Shown: one piece after another, positions 1 through 8,678 of the stretch | How positions within the stretch are numbered: the stretch's first letter is position 1 | Layout of the letters: every line of letters begins with the position of its first letter | DNA from: Spirochaetia bacterium | GTDB taxonomy: Bacteria > Spirochaetota > Spirochaetia > Sphaerochaetales > Sphaerochaetaceae | Direction: 5' to 3' | DNA: 34,731 nucleotides | Assembly (NCBI GenBank): GCA_009930325.1 | Contig: RZYO01000017.1 | Span: 1 to 34,731 of the forward strand | Translations under genes and position numbers: made by a program | The notes under the pieces: generated by a model | The model's database searches: none | What the model saw: only the letters and a program-made list of their open reading frames with translations | Told to the model about the DNA's origin: nothing

Positions 1-13
1 GAATAATTTATAA

Positions 14-1342
14 TCATTTAATTATTTTATTATAAGCCAAAGCTATTTCGCTTGCCAAATAAAAAGAACCACATACTAATATACAACCATCTTTTGGAGT
101 TATTGAGAAGGCTTTTTTTAAAGCATCCTCTCCATTAAGAATTAATTCAATATTACTATTTTTGTTTAAAGCAATGAAAAGATTAAATAAAGAATTCATA
201 TCACTTTTCTTAAATGATCCTGGCTTACTTAAAATAATGTTTTTGAAATTATTCAATAATATAGGAGCAATAGACTTGTGATCTTTATCGATAAGAGAAC
301 CAAAAATTACTGTACATTTATCTTTGTTTTCAATTTCATTAATAGAATCAACTAGGGCTTCAATTGAAATTTTTGTATGAGCTGCATCTATATATAAATC
401 TGGATTAGCTTGTAATAGTTGAAATCTTCCTTGTAACGTTGCATTATTAAATGCCTCATTTAAATTTTCGTTGTATAAGTTTAAAGCTTTAAGAGCTAAT
501 ATTGCTAATGCAACATTTCTAGCCATTACTGAACCTTTTAATTTTAATTTTAAAAAAGTATTCTTTTTATCTTTCCAAATGATTGAAGTATCTTCAAAAT
601 CTCTAGTTGTATGTGATGATATTGAAATTACTTCATCTTCTAGAAATTTAATGGGACTATTATTGTTATTAGCTTCATTTAGCATTACGGCTTTTGCTTC
701 ACTTTTTAATGTTGCCGTTACAACAGGTATATCTTTTTTTATAATTTTTGATTTTTCGATAGCAATTTTTTCAATTGTATCACCTAAAATATTTGTATGT
801 TCTAACTCAATTGGACAAATAACACTTAATTCAGGAATTAATGTGTTTGTTGCATCAAGTCTTCCACCAAGTCCTGTTTCAATAACTGCATAATCACACT
901 TTGAATGAGCAAATAACATATATCCATACAAAGTAAATAATTCAAATGTTGTTGGGAAAGATTCTCCCCAATCATCAATAAATTTAAAATTGTTTAGCTT
1001 ATCTAAAATATTATTTCCAACTTCTATTAATATGTTATCTTCAAAAAAATCACCACAAAGAGTAAATCTTTCCCTATAATCGAGAAGGTGAGGGGATGCA
1101 TATATTCCAACTTTGTAGCCTAGAGCTTTTAATCCAGCAGCTATAAATTTACTAGTAGAGCCTTTACCTTTACTTCCCGCAACATGAATAGTTTTATATT
1201 TTTTCTCAGGATTATTAAAAAAAGCTAAAAGTGTTTCCATCCGATCAAGTCTATAATTTCTTGTTGTATAATGATCTATATTTTTTTCTAAATTAGTGTA
1301 TTGTTCCATATTGTGAATAATATCAATAAAAGTTTTTTCCAT
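14..1342 (-). CDS. folC: bifunctional folylpolyglutamate synthase/dihydrofolate synthase
   Basis: This is a Mur-ligase-family enzyme that ATP-dependently adds glutamate to dihydropteroate or to reduced folates in the cytosol. The 442-residue length is normal for FolC. The P-loop GSKGKGS is at residues 56-62, followed by the family motif YASPHLLDYRERF near 81-93 and ETGLGGRLDATN at 155-166, which carries the glutamate and Mg-binding positions. The ATG at 1340-1342 is preceded by an AAGGAT Shine-Dalgarno, and the gene ends in TGA at 14-16, so it is complete. It stands alone; the next gene upstream is the histidine kinase, 271 bases away with no clear terminator between them. Whether it makes dihydrofolate de novo or only polyglutamylates cannot be told from this window, since no other folate gene is present. 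Confidence 0.95.
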   Translation of the reverse strand: MEKTFIDIIHNMEQYTNLEKNIDHYTTRNYRLDRMETLLAFFNNPEKKYKTIHVAGSKGKGSTSKFIAAGLKALGYKVGIYASPHLLDYRERFTLCGDFFEDNILIEVGNNILDKLNNFKFIDDWGESFPTTFELFTLYGYMLFAHSKCDYAVIETGLGGRLDATNTLIPELSVICPIELEHTNILGDTIEKIAIEKSKIIKKDIPVVTATLKSEAKAVMLNEANNNNSPIKFLEDEVISISSHTTRDFEDTSIIWKDKKNTFLKLKLKGSVMARNVALAILALKALNLYNENLNEAFNNATLQGRFQLLQANPDLYIDAAHTKISIEALVDSINEIENKDKCTVIFGSLIDKDHKSIAPILLNNFKNIILSKPGSFKKSDMNSLFNLFIALNKNSNIELILNGEDALKKAFSITPKDGCILVCGSFYLASEIALAYNKIIK

Positions 1343-1613
1343 TACAAATCCTTAACAAAACACTAAGTGTATAAGTGTATTAAATTATTAATTTTTAAAT
1401 TATAATACTAAAAAAATAAAAACAGTTGAATATAGTTTAATCATTCTTTTTAATAATTTTGATAATTTTGCTTAATAAATAATGAATTAAATAAAAAACA
1501 TAAATAATAAAAAATATAATTCTATATAAAAATAGTATAAATATAATAGTGTTTTAATAAATATTATATAAGAAATGATACAATTAATATATATAAAAAC
1601 ATATTAATTTAAC

Positions 1614-3473
1614 TTAATCTATAAAATTTAATAAAGAATCAAATAATTCATTTTGGTCAATTGGTTTACTAAGATGTAAGTTCATTCCAGCTTCGTAACA
1701 AGCTTCAATATCAGATTCGTATGAATTAGCTGATAGAGCTATTATTGGAATATTTTGGTTAAATGAACGAATTATTTTTGTAGTTTCTATTCCACTTAAT
1801 TTAGACATTTGAATGTCCATCAAAATCAAAAAATATTCGTTTACTTTTGTTTTTTCAATTGCTAATAATCCATTTTCAGCATTGTCTGTAAAAATACCAT
1901 AAGATTTTAAAATTTTATCAATTATTTTTATATTAATTAGATTATCATCACAAATTAGAATTTTTTTACCTTTTAATATAGTTGTTTTTTTAGTTTTTTT
2001 TATATAAGTAAGATATTCATTTTTTGTAATTTCATTTGCAGGGATTTGAAAATAAAAAGTTGTCCCTTGATTAATTTTACTTTCACACCATATCTTTCCA
2101 CCGTGTAAATCAATTAAATTTTTTGTAATTGATAATCCTAAACCATTACCAACATTAACACTTTTGTTATCGTTATCTTCTTGTGTAAATGGTTCATACA
2201 TTATCTTTTGGAACTCTTCACTCATTCCTATACCATTATCACTTACGATGTTAAAGAAATAAGGTTTATTGTTTTCATCATGAATATACTTTTTAGTCCA
2301 AGTTACAGTACTCCCTTCATTGGAGTAATTAATTGCGTTAGAGAGAATATTCAAATAAATTTGTTCTAATCTTGATATGTCAAACTTTTGATATGGCCAA
2401 ATTATTTTATCAAAATTTGTTATTAACTTTATGTTTTTTTCATTTGCCTTTGCTTTAATTATACCTAAAATGTTATTTAATAAAAGTTTTTTTGATATTG
2501 GTTTAGGGAACAATTGAATTTTCCCAGCTTCAATAGTATTAATATTCAATATATCCTTTACCAAAGTTAATAAATATTCTGCACTTTGATTAATTTGTTT
2601 GAAATAATCTTTTATTTCTTGTGAGGCATTCCCATTCAAGCCGAATTCACTATAAGAAAGGATAGCTGTAAGCGGGGTTTTCATATCATGACTCATTCTT
2701 GAAAAGAAATTATCTTTTGTTTTTCGATAGAGTTCTGCTTTTTTTAAAGCTGCTTCTAACCGTTCTGTATTGGCTTTATCTTTTTGTACTTCTTCAGTCT
2801 TATTTCTTATAAAAACTATTGCTCCAAAAAAGTTGTTTCTAAAGATTGTAGGAATTGCTAAAATATTTATAAAAATAAAGTCGTTATTCTTATCAGTAAT
2901 TTTTAAATCAATATCTGATGCACTTCCTTTTAAAATTGTTGTAGATAATTTTTTTAGTTTAGCGGTCTCTTCGGTATTAATTAAATTACATATTGTTTTT
3001 CCTAAAAGAGAAGAAGAATAAGAAAAAAATAAACTAAAATTTTTATTATAGTTAATAATTCTCATTTCTTGATCAAGTATACATATTGAGTCATTTGTTT
3101 CTTCATAATATTTTGAATCAATTTTAGTGAAATTATTAGAATTGATATTTGGATTAATTAGTGAAAATAATACAGTATTATTATCAATTAAAGTAGGGAA
3201 ACTTTGAACCTCTACTTCAATTATTTCTCCAGATGCTAATTTATGGGGAAAATTAAAATAATTACGATTTTCTGATTTAGCTAATTGCATTGCCTTTTTT
3301 ATTTGATCTTTTGAAAGAGTGTTTATATCAGAAATATTCATTTTTTGGAATTCTTCTATTGAATAACCATAGAATTGAGAAGCTTTTTTATTGGCATTCA
3401 AAATTTGTCCAGTATCTGGATTAATTAATATAATTATACTAGAATTGTTTAGACAAGCTTGATTGAAATCCAT
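1614..3473 (-). CDS. PAS/PAS hybrid sensor histidine kinase with C-terminal receiver
   Basis: The protein has 619 residues and no membrane segment, so it should be a cytosolic sensor. Two PAS domains lie at about 8-108 and 122-226, then a short helix leads to a HisKA domain with phospho-accepting His262 in SHDMKTPL. The HATPase domain has an N box around Asn379 (NILSNAINYS), a G1 box DNGIGMS at 412-418, FTQED near 429 and GNGLGL at 442-447. A receiver follows at about 503-619 with acidic pair Asp509/Asp510, phospho-acceptor Asp553, Ser581 and Lys603. All key residues for autophosphorylation and phosphorelay are present. No Hpt protein or partner regulator is adjacent, so its target is unknown. 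The start has a GAGAGG Shine-Dalgarno six bases upstream. The PAS ligand cannot be inferred. Confidence 0.93.
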   Translation of the reverse strand: MDFNQACLNNSSIIILINPDTGQILNANKKASQFYGYSIEEFQKMNISDINTLSKDQIKKAMQLAKSENRNYFNFPHKLASGEIIEVEVQSFPTLIDNNTVLFSLINPNINSNNFTKIDSKYYEETNDSICILDQEMRIINYNKNFSLFFSYSSSLLGKTICNLINTEETAKLKKLSTTILKGSASDIDLKITDKNNDFIFINILAIPTIFRNNFFGAIVFIRNKTEEVQKDKANTERLEAALKKAELYRKTKDNFFSRMSHDMKTPLTAILSYSEFGLNGNASQEIKDYFKQINQSAEYLLTLVKDILNINTIEAGKIQLFPKPISKKLLLNNILGIIKAKANEKNIKLITNFDKIIWPYQKFDISRLEQIYLNILSNAINYSNEGSTVTWTKKYIHDENNKPYFFNIVSDNGIGMSEEFQKIMYEPFTQEDNDNKSVNVGNGLGLSITKNLIDLHGGKIWCESKINQGTTFYFQIPANEITKNEYLTYIKKTKKTTILKGKKILICDDNLINIKIIDKILKSYGIFTDNAENGLLAIEKTKVNEYFLILMDIQMSKLSGIETTKIIRSFNQNIPIIALSANSYESDIEACYEAGMNLHLSKPIDQNELFDSLLNFID

Positions 3474-3491
3474 AAATTACCTCTCTTAAAA

Positions 3492-3500
3492 AGTATATCA
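3492..3500 (-). promoter_or_regulatory. extended -10 promoter for the hybrid histidine kinase
   Basis: Read on the minus strand this is TGATATACT, an extended -10 element (TGN plus TATACT), about 20 bases ahead of the kinase ATG and just before its GAGAGG ribosome site. No good -35 hexamer is visible, as is usual for extended -10 promoters. Confidence 0.4.
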
Positions 3501-3694
3501 TAATAAAAAAAATAATAAATTAAAAATATTTTAAAATTATTTTTGGTAATAAATAACAATTTTCTGTATAAAAATAAAAACACAAATTTGATTTATTTGT
3601 TATACTAACTTATTTTTTTTAATTAATTTCTAATTTGTACTGTTAAATAATAAAAAATAAGCATAATATTAATTTGTTGCGTTATTTGACACAA

Positions 3695-3717
3695 TTACAA
3701 TTTGTGACAAATTGTAA
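3695..3717. repeat. inverted repeat, candidate operator upstream of acyl-CoA synthetase 1
   Basis: The arms TTACAATTTG and CAAATTGTAA are perfect 10-base complements around a TGA spacer. The dyad ends nine bases before the -35 hexamer of the promoter for the acyl-CoA synthetase at 3789. This is the placement of an activator or repressor site; the protein that would bind it is unknown. AT-rich DNA makes short dyads common, but 10 of 10 matching arms in a 23-base site is notable. Confidence 0.5.
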
Positions 3718-3726
3718 CAATAAAGC

Positions 3727-3755
3727 TTGATATATTATTGTTGCTATTTTACAAT
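3727..3755 (+). promoter_or_regulatory. sigma-70-type promoter for acyl-CoA synthetase 1
   Basis: A -35 TTGATA (3727-3732) and -10 TACAAT (3750-3755) are separated by exactly 17 bases, each one mismatch from consensus. Transcription would start near 3762, giving a leader of about 27 bases to the ATG at 3789, with the GGGAGG ribosome site inside it. This also argues against a start upstream of 3789. Confidence 0.65.
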
Positions 3756-3788
3756 AAAGAAAGAAATAGTATTTTATGGGAGGTTACT

Positions 3789-5513
3789 ATGCCTAAAGAA
3801 ACGAAACACAATCCAATTGCTTTTTTAGAAGATTATAAAGGTAAAGAGTTTAATGGAAATTGGCCAACGCTTGTAGAAATGTTTAATATTTCTGTTATTA
3901 GATATCCTGATAGATTATGTTTTAGACAATTTGTTCCAAATGATTTACAATTTACTTATGCACAAGCTAAAGAAAAAATTATTTCAGTTGCAAATAATAT
4001 TTTAACTTTTGCTGAACCTAAAGAAAAAATAGGTTTGTGTGGTAAAAATAGTGTTGAATGGGCAATTTCATATTTAGCAATATTATATGCTGGATGTATT
4101 GTAGTTCCTTTAGATGCTAATTTAAAAGATCATGAGATTGATAAGTTAATTAAATTTGCTGATATAAAAATACTCTTTGCAGATTCAATGAAGCTTAAAG
4201 ATTTAGGTAAAGATCCTGAAATAAATATAACAAATAAAATTTCACTTGAAGAAGATAATCAAGAATTGTATTTATTTAATAATTTAAGTAAAGCTAAAAA
4301 ATTGAAAAAAGAAGCTTATAAAGCTGTTAGTTCTGACTTAGCAGCTATATTGTTTACAAGTGGGACAACAGGAACACCAAAAGGGGTTATGTTAACACAC
4401 GAAAATTTAGTAAGTGATTGTTACTTAGCTCAATTTAACATGGAGATTTTTCCATCTGATGTTTTCTATGCAATTCTTCCTATCCATCATGCATATACAA
4501 TGCTTGCTGTTTTTATTGAATCAATAAGTGTTGGTGCCTCAGTTGTTTTTGGTAAAAGATTAATTATTAGTCAAGTATTAAAAGAATTAAAAGTTGGAAA
4601 AGTTACTATGTTCTTAGGTGTTCCAATGTTATTTAATAAACTATTAGCTGGTTTATTAACTGGTGTTAAAAAGAAAAGTATAGTTTTATATGGTTTAATT
4701 CGATTTATGATGAGTATTTCAGGACTAATTAAGAAAATATTCAAAAAGAATGTTGGTCATAAAATGTTTAAATTTTTACTTAAACAAATTTCACTCGATA
4801 CTAATAGAATTTGTATATGTGGAGGAGGCCCTCTACCTTCTTCAACCTTTAAGATGTTTAATCAATTAGGAATAGATTTTGTTCAAGGTTATGGATTAAC
4901 AGAAACAAGTCCTATTACTCATTTAAACCCAACAGAAGCTTATATTGAATCATCTGTTGGTAAAATTATACCAACCTTAGAGCAAAAAATAGTTGATCCT
5001 GATAAAGATGGAAATGGTGTTTTATTTATCAAAGGCTCTGTAGTAATGAAAGGTTATTATAATAATGAAGAAGCTACAAATGAAGTACTTGATAAAGATG
5101 GTTGGTTAAATACAGGTGATGTTGGTCATATCGATTCTAAGGGTTATTTATATTTAACAGGTAGAGCAAAAAATATAATTGTAACTGAAGGTGGTAAGAA
5201 TGTATTCCCTGAAGAAATTGAAGATCATTTCCAATTATATAATGAAATAGATCAAATCTGTATTGTTCCATTTATTAAAGATGCGGCTAAGAAGAGTGAA
5301 GGTATTAAAGCATTAATTTTCCCTAATCAAGATTGGTTAAAAGAAGTTGGAAAAGAAAAAGCTGAAAAACAAATTAATGAAATTATAGATGAGGTTAATA
5401 AAGAAACTCTTCCTTATAAGAGAATAGAAAAAATATTTATTACTGATGAAGCACTACCTACAACAAGTACTAAGAAAATAAAAAGATTTGAAGTAGCAAA
5501 ATTATATAAATAA
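3789..5513 (+). CDS. AMP-forming long-chain acyl-CoA synthetase, paralogue 1
   Basis: An ANL-superfamily ligase that activates a fatty acid to acyl-AMP and then acyl-CoA (or acyl-ACP). It has 574 residues from the ATG at 3789, chosen because GGGAGG lies just upstream and the promoter leaves no room for a longer form. The ATP-binding motif ILFTSGTTGTPKGVML is at 187-202, GYGLTETSP at 368-375, NTGD at 441-444, the hinge segment LTGRAKN at 456-462, and the C-terminal catalytic Lys is probably Lys563 in STKKIKRF. All core residues are intact. It may be co-transcribed with yhbY downstream, since there is no terminator between them. It is one of three distinct paralogues in this window. Acyl chain preference and CoA versus ACP as acceptor cannot be read from sequence. 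Confidence 0.9.
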   Translation: MPKETKHNPIAFLEDYKGKEFNGNWPTLVEMFNISVIRYPDRLCFRQFVPNDLQFTYAQAKEKIISVANNILTFAEPKEKIGLCGKNSVEWAISYLAILYAGCIVVPLDANLKDHEIDKLIKFADIKILFADSMKLKDLGKDPEINITNKISLEEDNQELYLFNNLSKAKKLKKEAYKAVSSDLAAILFTSGTTGTPKGVMLTHENLVSDCYLAQFNMEIFPSDVFYAILPIHHAYTMLAVFIESISVGASVVFGKRLIISQVLKELKVGKVTMFLGVPMLFNKLLAGLLTGVKKKSIVLYGLIRFMMSISGLIKKIFKKNVGHKMFKFLLKQISLDTNRICICGGGPLPSSTFKMFNQLGIDFVQGYGLTETSPITHLNPTEAYIESSVGKIIPTLEQKIVDPDKDGNGVLFIKGSVVMKGYYNNEEATNEVLDKDGWLNTGDVGHIDSKGYLYLTGRAKNIIVTEGGKNVFPEEIEDHFQLYNEIDQICIVPFIKDAAKKSEGIKALIFPNQDWLKEVGKEKAEKQINEIIDEVNKETLPYKRIEKIFITDEALPTTSTKKIKRFEVAKLYK

Positions 5514-5580
5514 GTATATATTCTTTAAATATTATTTCTAAGTATTGCTTAATTTAACAAAGGTTGGTAAAGTCAGTTTT

Positions 5581-5877
5581 ATGAAAAGTAATTTAAGAAA
5601 CTATTTACGCTCTAAAGCGCACAATATTGACCCAATAGTAATGATTGGAAAAGATGGTGTTAATGATTCAGTAATCTTTGCATTAGATCAAGCATTATTG
5701 CACCACGAATTAGTAAAAGTTAAATTCCAAGCTCATAAGGATGAACTTAAGGATTTAAGCAATGAATTAGCAAAAAAAACAAAGAGTGAATTAATTTCTA
5801 CTATCGGTTTTATTGCAATTTATTATCGTGTAAGTGAAGAAAAACTGATTGAAATTCCCAAGTCTTTTTTAAGTTAA
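5581..5877 (+). CDS. yhbY: YhbY/CRM-domain RNA-binding protein
   Basis: A single CRM domain of 98 residues, the usual size of YhbY, a small protein linked to ribosome (50S) assembly. The start MKSNLRNYLRSKAHNIDP aligns with the family pattern in which RxxLRxxAH opens the domain. The RNA-binding loop motif IGKDGV is at about 22-27, and the VKVKF and GFIAIYYR strands follow. The frame is open upstream to a TTG at 5545, but the family start and size favour ATG 5581. The Shine-Dalgarno is weak, with AAAGG about 17 bases away, so the start is a judgement. The gene follows acyl-CoA synthetase 1 by 67 bases and ends at a strong terminator. Confidence 0.88.
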   Translation: MKSNLRNYLRSKAHNIDPIVMIGKDGVNDSVIFALDQALLHHELVKVKFQAHKDELKDLSNELAKKTKSELISTIGFIAIYYRVSEEKLIEIPKSFLS

Positions 5878-5886
5878 AAATTTATT

Positions 5887-5913
5887 AGATGCTATAAAAA
5901 TAGCATCTTTTTT
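5887..5913 (+). terminator. intrinsic terminator after yhbY
   Basis: A perfect 9-base stem, AGATGCTAT paired with ATAGCATCT, closes an AAAA tetraloop and runs straight into a T tract. It starts 10 bases after the yhbY stop and ends the acyl-CoA synthetase 1-yhbY unit. Confidence 0.9.
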
Positions 5914-5943
5914 ATTTTTTTTATGTTTCTATAGAAAAGTACA

Positions 5944-5972
5944 TTGACAATATTATTGTTTCTGTTTATAGT
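5944..5972 (+). promoter_or_regulatory. sigma-70-type promoter for the binding-protein gene
   Basis: A consensus -35 TTGACA (5944-5949) and a -10 TATAGT (5967-5972) are separated by 17 bases. It is among the best promoters in the window, so the downstream binding protein is probably well expressed. Initiation near 5979 gives a short leader of about 18 bases before the ATG at 5997. Confidence 0.75.
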
Positions 5973-5996
5973 AACAAACAATTAATGGAGATTTAT

Positions 5997-6995
5997 ATGA
6001 AGAGATTAACAAATTTATTATTATTAAGTGTATTAGCTATATCTACTATTTTTGCAAATGGTACAAAAGAAAATATTAATGTTGAAAAGACATTTAAAAT
6101 AGGTATATCGAAGTTTGTTGCTCATCCTGCTTTAGATGCAATTGAAAAAGGTATTATGGATGTTGTTAATGAAAATAACGTGCCAGCTGAATTTGATTTA
6201 CAAAATTGTAATGCAGAAATATCAACTGCAGTATCAATTGCTAATGTTTTTAAAGATGGTAAAAAGGATTTAGTGATTGGGATCGCTACTCCTCCAGCAC
6301 AAGCTTTAGCTGTAGCTTTCAAAAATTCTGACATTCCTGTTGAATATGCAGCAATAACAGATCCTCAAAGTGCAGGATTTATGGATGAAAATTTGACAAA
6401 TATTTGTGGTATTAGTGATAGAAATCCAATTGAGTTACAACTTGAAACTTTTGTTTCTTTAGCTTCTATTAAATCCTTAGGAATTATTTACAGTGGTAAT
6501 GAATCTAATGGTGTTGCGATATATGAAAGAGTAAAAGATTATTGTAATAATAATAATGTTGAATTAGTACCTGTAAGTATTTCAAATTCTGCAGAAGTTA
6601 AAACAGCCTTATTATCTATTGCAAATAGAGTAGATGGTGTTTTTGTAGGCAATGATAATACTGTTGTTTCTGCTATAGCAAGTGTGGACCAAGTTTGTAC
6701 ACAATATGATTTACCATTATTTAATAGTGATACTACTAGTAGCGAAAATACAAACTTTTTAATGAGTTTTGGACTTGACTATTATAAAGTTGGAAGAATT
6801 TGCGGTGAAACTGCTATAAAACTATTAAATGGTACAGACCCTAAAGAAATTGGAGCAATTTTCTTAGATGATATTTCTCAATTTAACTTTATACTTAATT
6901 TAGATAGAGCTAAAGTATTAAATATTGAAATTGAAGATCAATTATTAGCAAAAGCAAGCTTTGTTGTAAAAGATGGACTAATGATAGCACAATAA
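5997..6995 (+). CDS. TrpX-type ABC transporter substrate-binding protein, orphan
   Basis: This 332-residue exported protein belongs to the periplasmic-binding-fold family often labelled TrpX (COG2984), proposed to bind tryptophan/tyrosine or similar small solutes. A signal peptide spans residues 1-20 (MKRLTNLLLLSVLAISTIFA) and the mature protein would begin NGTKE. There is no lipobox cysteine, so it should be a free periplasmic protein. Family-like segments include VIGIATPPAQALA (~98-110), the ITDPQSAGF stretch (~118-126) and VFVGNDNTV (~215-223). The ATG at 5997 has a GGAG site six bases upstream, better than the in-frame ATG at 5985. Unusually, no permease or ATPase gene is next to it: a terminator and a convergent gpsA follow. 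It must use a transporter encoded elsewhere or act alone. The ligand is unknown. Confidence 0.82.
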   Translation: MKRLTNLLLLSVLAISTIFANGTKENINVEKTFKIGISKFVAHPALDAIEKGIMDVVNENNVPAEFDLQNCNAEISTAVSIANVFKDGKKDLVIGIATPPAQALAVAFKNSDIPVEYAAITDPQSAGFMDENLTNICGISDRNPIELQLETFVSLASIKSLGIIYSGNESNGVAIYERVKDYCNNNNVELVPVSISNSAEVKTALLSIANRVDGVFVGNDNTVVSAIASVDQVCTQYDLPLFNSDTTSSENTNFLMSFGLDYYKVGRICGETAIKLLNGTDPKEIGAIFLDDISQFNFILNLDRAKVLNIEIEDQLLAKASFVVKDGLMIAQ

Positions 6996-7017
6996 TAAAT
7001 TATAATTTAATTATATT

Positions 7018-7046
7018 AATGGGAAGCAAGATTCTTCCCATTTTTT
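7018..7046. terminator. shared convergent terminator between the binding protein gene and gpsA
   Basis: The stem AATGGGAAG/CTTCCCATT (9 bases, 7-base loop) runs into six T residues on the plus strand. It terminates the binding-protein gene and overlaps the gpsA stop codon at 7045-7047. In the minus direction the T tract is weaker, so it may only partly stop gpsA transcripts. Confidence 0.85.
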
Positions 7047-8004
7047 ATTTAAATACAGTATTAATATAGTCTGTTAAAGATTCTTCTTTATACATTAATT
7101 TATATAATGCAGTTACGATTGGATATTCATCAACAAGATTATGTTCTTTTGTTTTTTCATACATTAATTTTATTGTTCTATAGCCTTCAATTACTGTTGT
7201 ACTTTTATTATCTTGAAGAAATCCTTTACCAACTAACAAGCCTAAAGTTCTATTTCTTGATAAATCATTTAAACTTGTTAAACCCAAATCTCCCATTCCA
7301 CAATATGTAAAAATTGTTGAACTTTCACATTCAAAAAGTGTTAAAAATTTTCTCATCTCATTGACACTTTTTGTATAAATTAAAAAATCAACATTTGGAG
7401 AGTTGTATCTACCAGATACAAGTCCAATTGCTATGGCATACATATTTTTTAATATGCTAAGTAATTCAACTGCTCTTATATCATTAGTATAATCTAATGT
7501 TAAAGCTGTATTTTTTAATATTGAATCTTTTACAATAAGATAATCTTCTTTATTGCCACCAAAAGTAAAGGCTGATGGGAACCCATTTAATAATTCAATG
7601 GCAAAAGTAGGTCCTTTCATACTTGCTTTTCGTTTAAATGGAAGTTTTTCAGTTATAAAAGCTCCTTCATCACTCATTCCTTTTGCTAAATTAATTATTA
7701 AAGTATTATCTTTTACATGTTCTTTAATTTGATTACAAAAGGATAAAATGGCCTTAGATGGTATTGCAAGAAAAATATATGAAGCTTTTGAAAAGGTTTC
7801 TAAATTGTTAAAAGCTTTAATATTTTTATTTATATAACGAGTTGAAAAACTTTTTGAGTTTTTATGATTTGTATTAATTTCTTCAACGACGTCACTATTT
7901 CTTGCATATATTAATACTTGGTTATCAGTATTCCAAGCCAAACGTTCTGCTATGGCTGTTCCAAAAACACCACTTCCTGCTATTATTATTGTTTTTTTCC
8001 CCAT
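7045..8004 (-). CDS. gpsA: NAD(P)-dependent glycerol-3-phosphate dehydrogenase
   Basis: Converts dihydroxyacetone phosphate and NAD(P)H to sn-glycerol-3-phosphate, the phospholipid backbone precursor. The Rossmann motif GSGVFG is at 10-15, LAKG at 107-109, the GPTFA segment at 131-135, the likely catalytic Lys at 186 (LKNMYAIAIG), and SRNR at 249-252 in the C-terminal domain. The 319-residue length is normal to slightly short. Some usually conserved stretches are drifted, for example GLTSLNDLSRNR where GDLxxTCxSxxSRNR is typical. It begins two bases after the ktrA stop with no good Shine-Dalgarno, so translation is probably coupled to ktrA. Its place in a potassium-transport operon looks like plain co-transcription rather than shared function. 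Confidence 0.88.
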   Translation of the reverse strand: MGKKTIIIAGSGVFGTAIAERLAWNTDNQVLIYARNSDVVEEINTNHKNSKSFSTRYINKNIKAFNNLETFSKASYIFLAIPSKAILSFCNQIKEHVKDNTLIINLAKGMSDEGAFITEKLPFKRKASMKGPTFAIELLNGFPSAFTFGGNKEDYLIVKDSILKNTALTLDYTNDIRAVELLSILKNMYAIAIGLVSGRYNSPNVDFLIYTKSVNEMRKFLTLFECESSTIFTYCGMGDLGLTSLNDLSRNRTLGLLVGKGFLQDNKSTTVIEGYRTIKLMYEKTKEHNLVDEYPIVTALYKLMYKEESLTDYINTVFK

Positions 8005-8006
8005 AT

Positions 8007-8669
8007 CTATTTAGAATTCTGTTGTTCAAAAGCACTTATATCATGATTATTACCACTGATAACTAAAATATCTTTCTCTTTTAATACTGAATCAGGCATT
8101 ATGTAACCATTAGCTTTATTATCTCTTACTATAGCAACAATATTAATACCAAATTTTGCTCTAAAATTAAGTTCTTGAATAGATTTATTGGCAAATTTAT
8201 TATTAAGTTCAATTTCAATAATTGAAAAATCTTCTCCAATTGGAAGAACATCAAGTGTTAATCTTGCAGATAATGTTTTAGCGAGTTTTGTACCCATATC
8301 AACTTCTGGGTTTACAACACTTGCCCCAATTTTTTCAAGAATTCTTCCATGATCATTACTTATTGCTTTCGCATATACCCTAGGAACACCTAATTCAATT
8401 GCATTTAGTGTTGCTAGAATATTAGCTTCAATATCTTTTCCAATACAAACAATAACAGTACCACAATCCCCAATACCTGATTCTTTTAAAGAGTCTTTTG
8501 TTAATTCACCAAGATGAATTAATTGGTTAACTGTAGTTTTTAATGGATAAAGTTTATTTTGATCTTTATCAATAGCAATAATTGTTTTTCCGTTTTTTAA
8601 TAAATTTTCTGCAAGTGAAAGTCCGAATCTACCAACACCTATTATTCCGTATAAATTTGAATCTGCCAT
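8007..8669 (-). CDS. ktrA: KtrA/TrkA-type potassium channel regulatory subunit
   Basis: A 220-residue cytosolic RCK protein that gates the KtrB membrane subunit in response to nucleotides. The N-terminal RCK_N domain (about 6-120) has the Rossmann motif GVGRFG at 11-16 and an acidic residue at the end of the second strand (IAIDKD) for adenosine ribose binding. An RCK_C domain follows at about 135-215, ending in DILVISGNNHDI. The length fits KtrA rather than the duplicated TrkA. Its AAGGAG ribosome site overlaps the ktrB stop codon (TAAGGAG), and the ktrB-ktrA gap is nine bases, so the two subunits are made together. Confidence 0.93.
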   Translation of the reverse strand: MADSNLYGIIGVGRFGLSLAENLLKNGKTIIAIDKDQNKLYPLKTTVNQLIHLGELTKDSLKESGIGDCGTVIVCIGKDIEANILATLNAIELGVPRVYAKAISNDHGRILEKIGASVVNPEVDMGTKLAKTLSARLTLDVLPIGEDFSIIEIELNNKFANKSIQELNFRAKFGINIVAIVRDNKANGYIMPDSVLKEKDILVISGNNHDISAFEQQNSK

Positions 8670-8678
8670 ATAAACTCC

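Noticed and set aside
471-893. A 140-codon plus-strand frame opposite folC.
   Set aside because: It is the antisense of a fully conserved folC region and has no ribosome site; the hydrophobic translation is the usual antisense artefact.
3738-3788. A 17-residue N-terminal extension of acyl-CoA synthetase 1.
   Set aside because: It would start before the -10 box at 3750-3755 has ended, while GGGAGG precedes the ATG at 3789.
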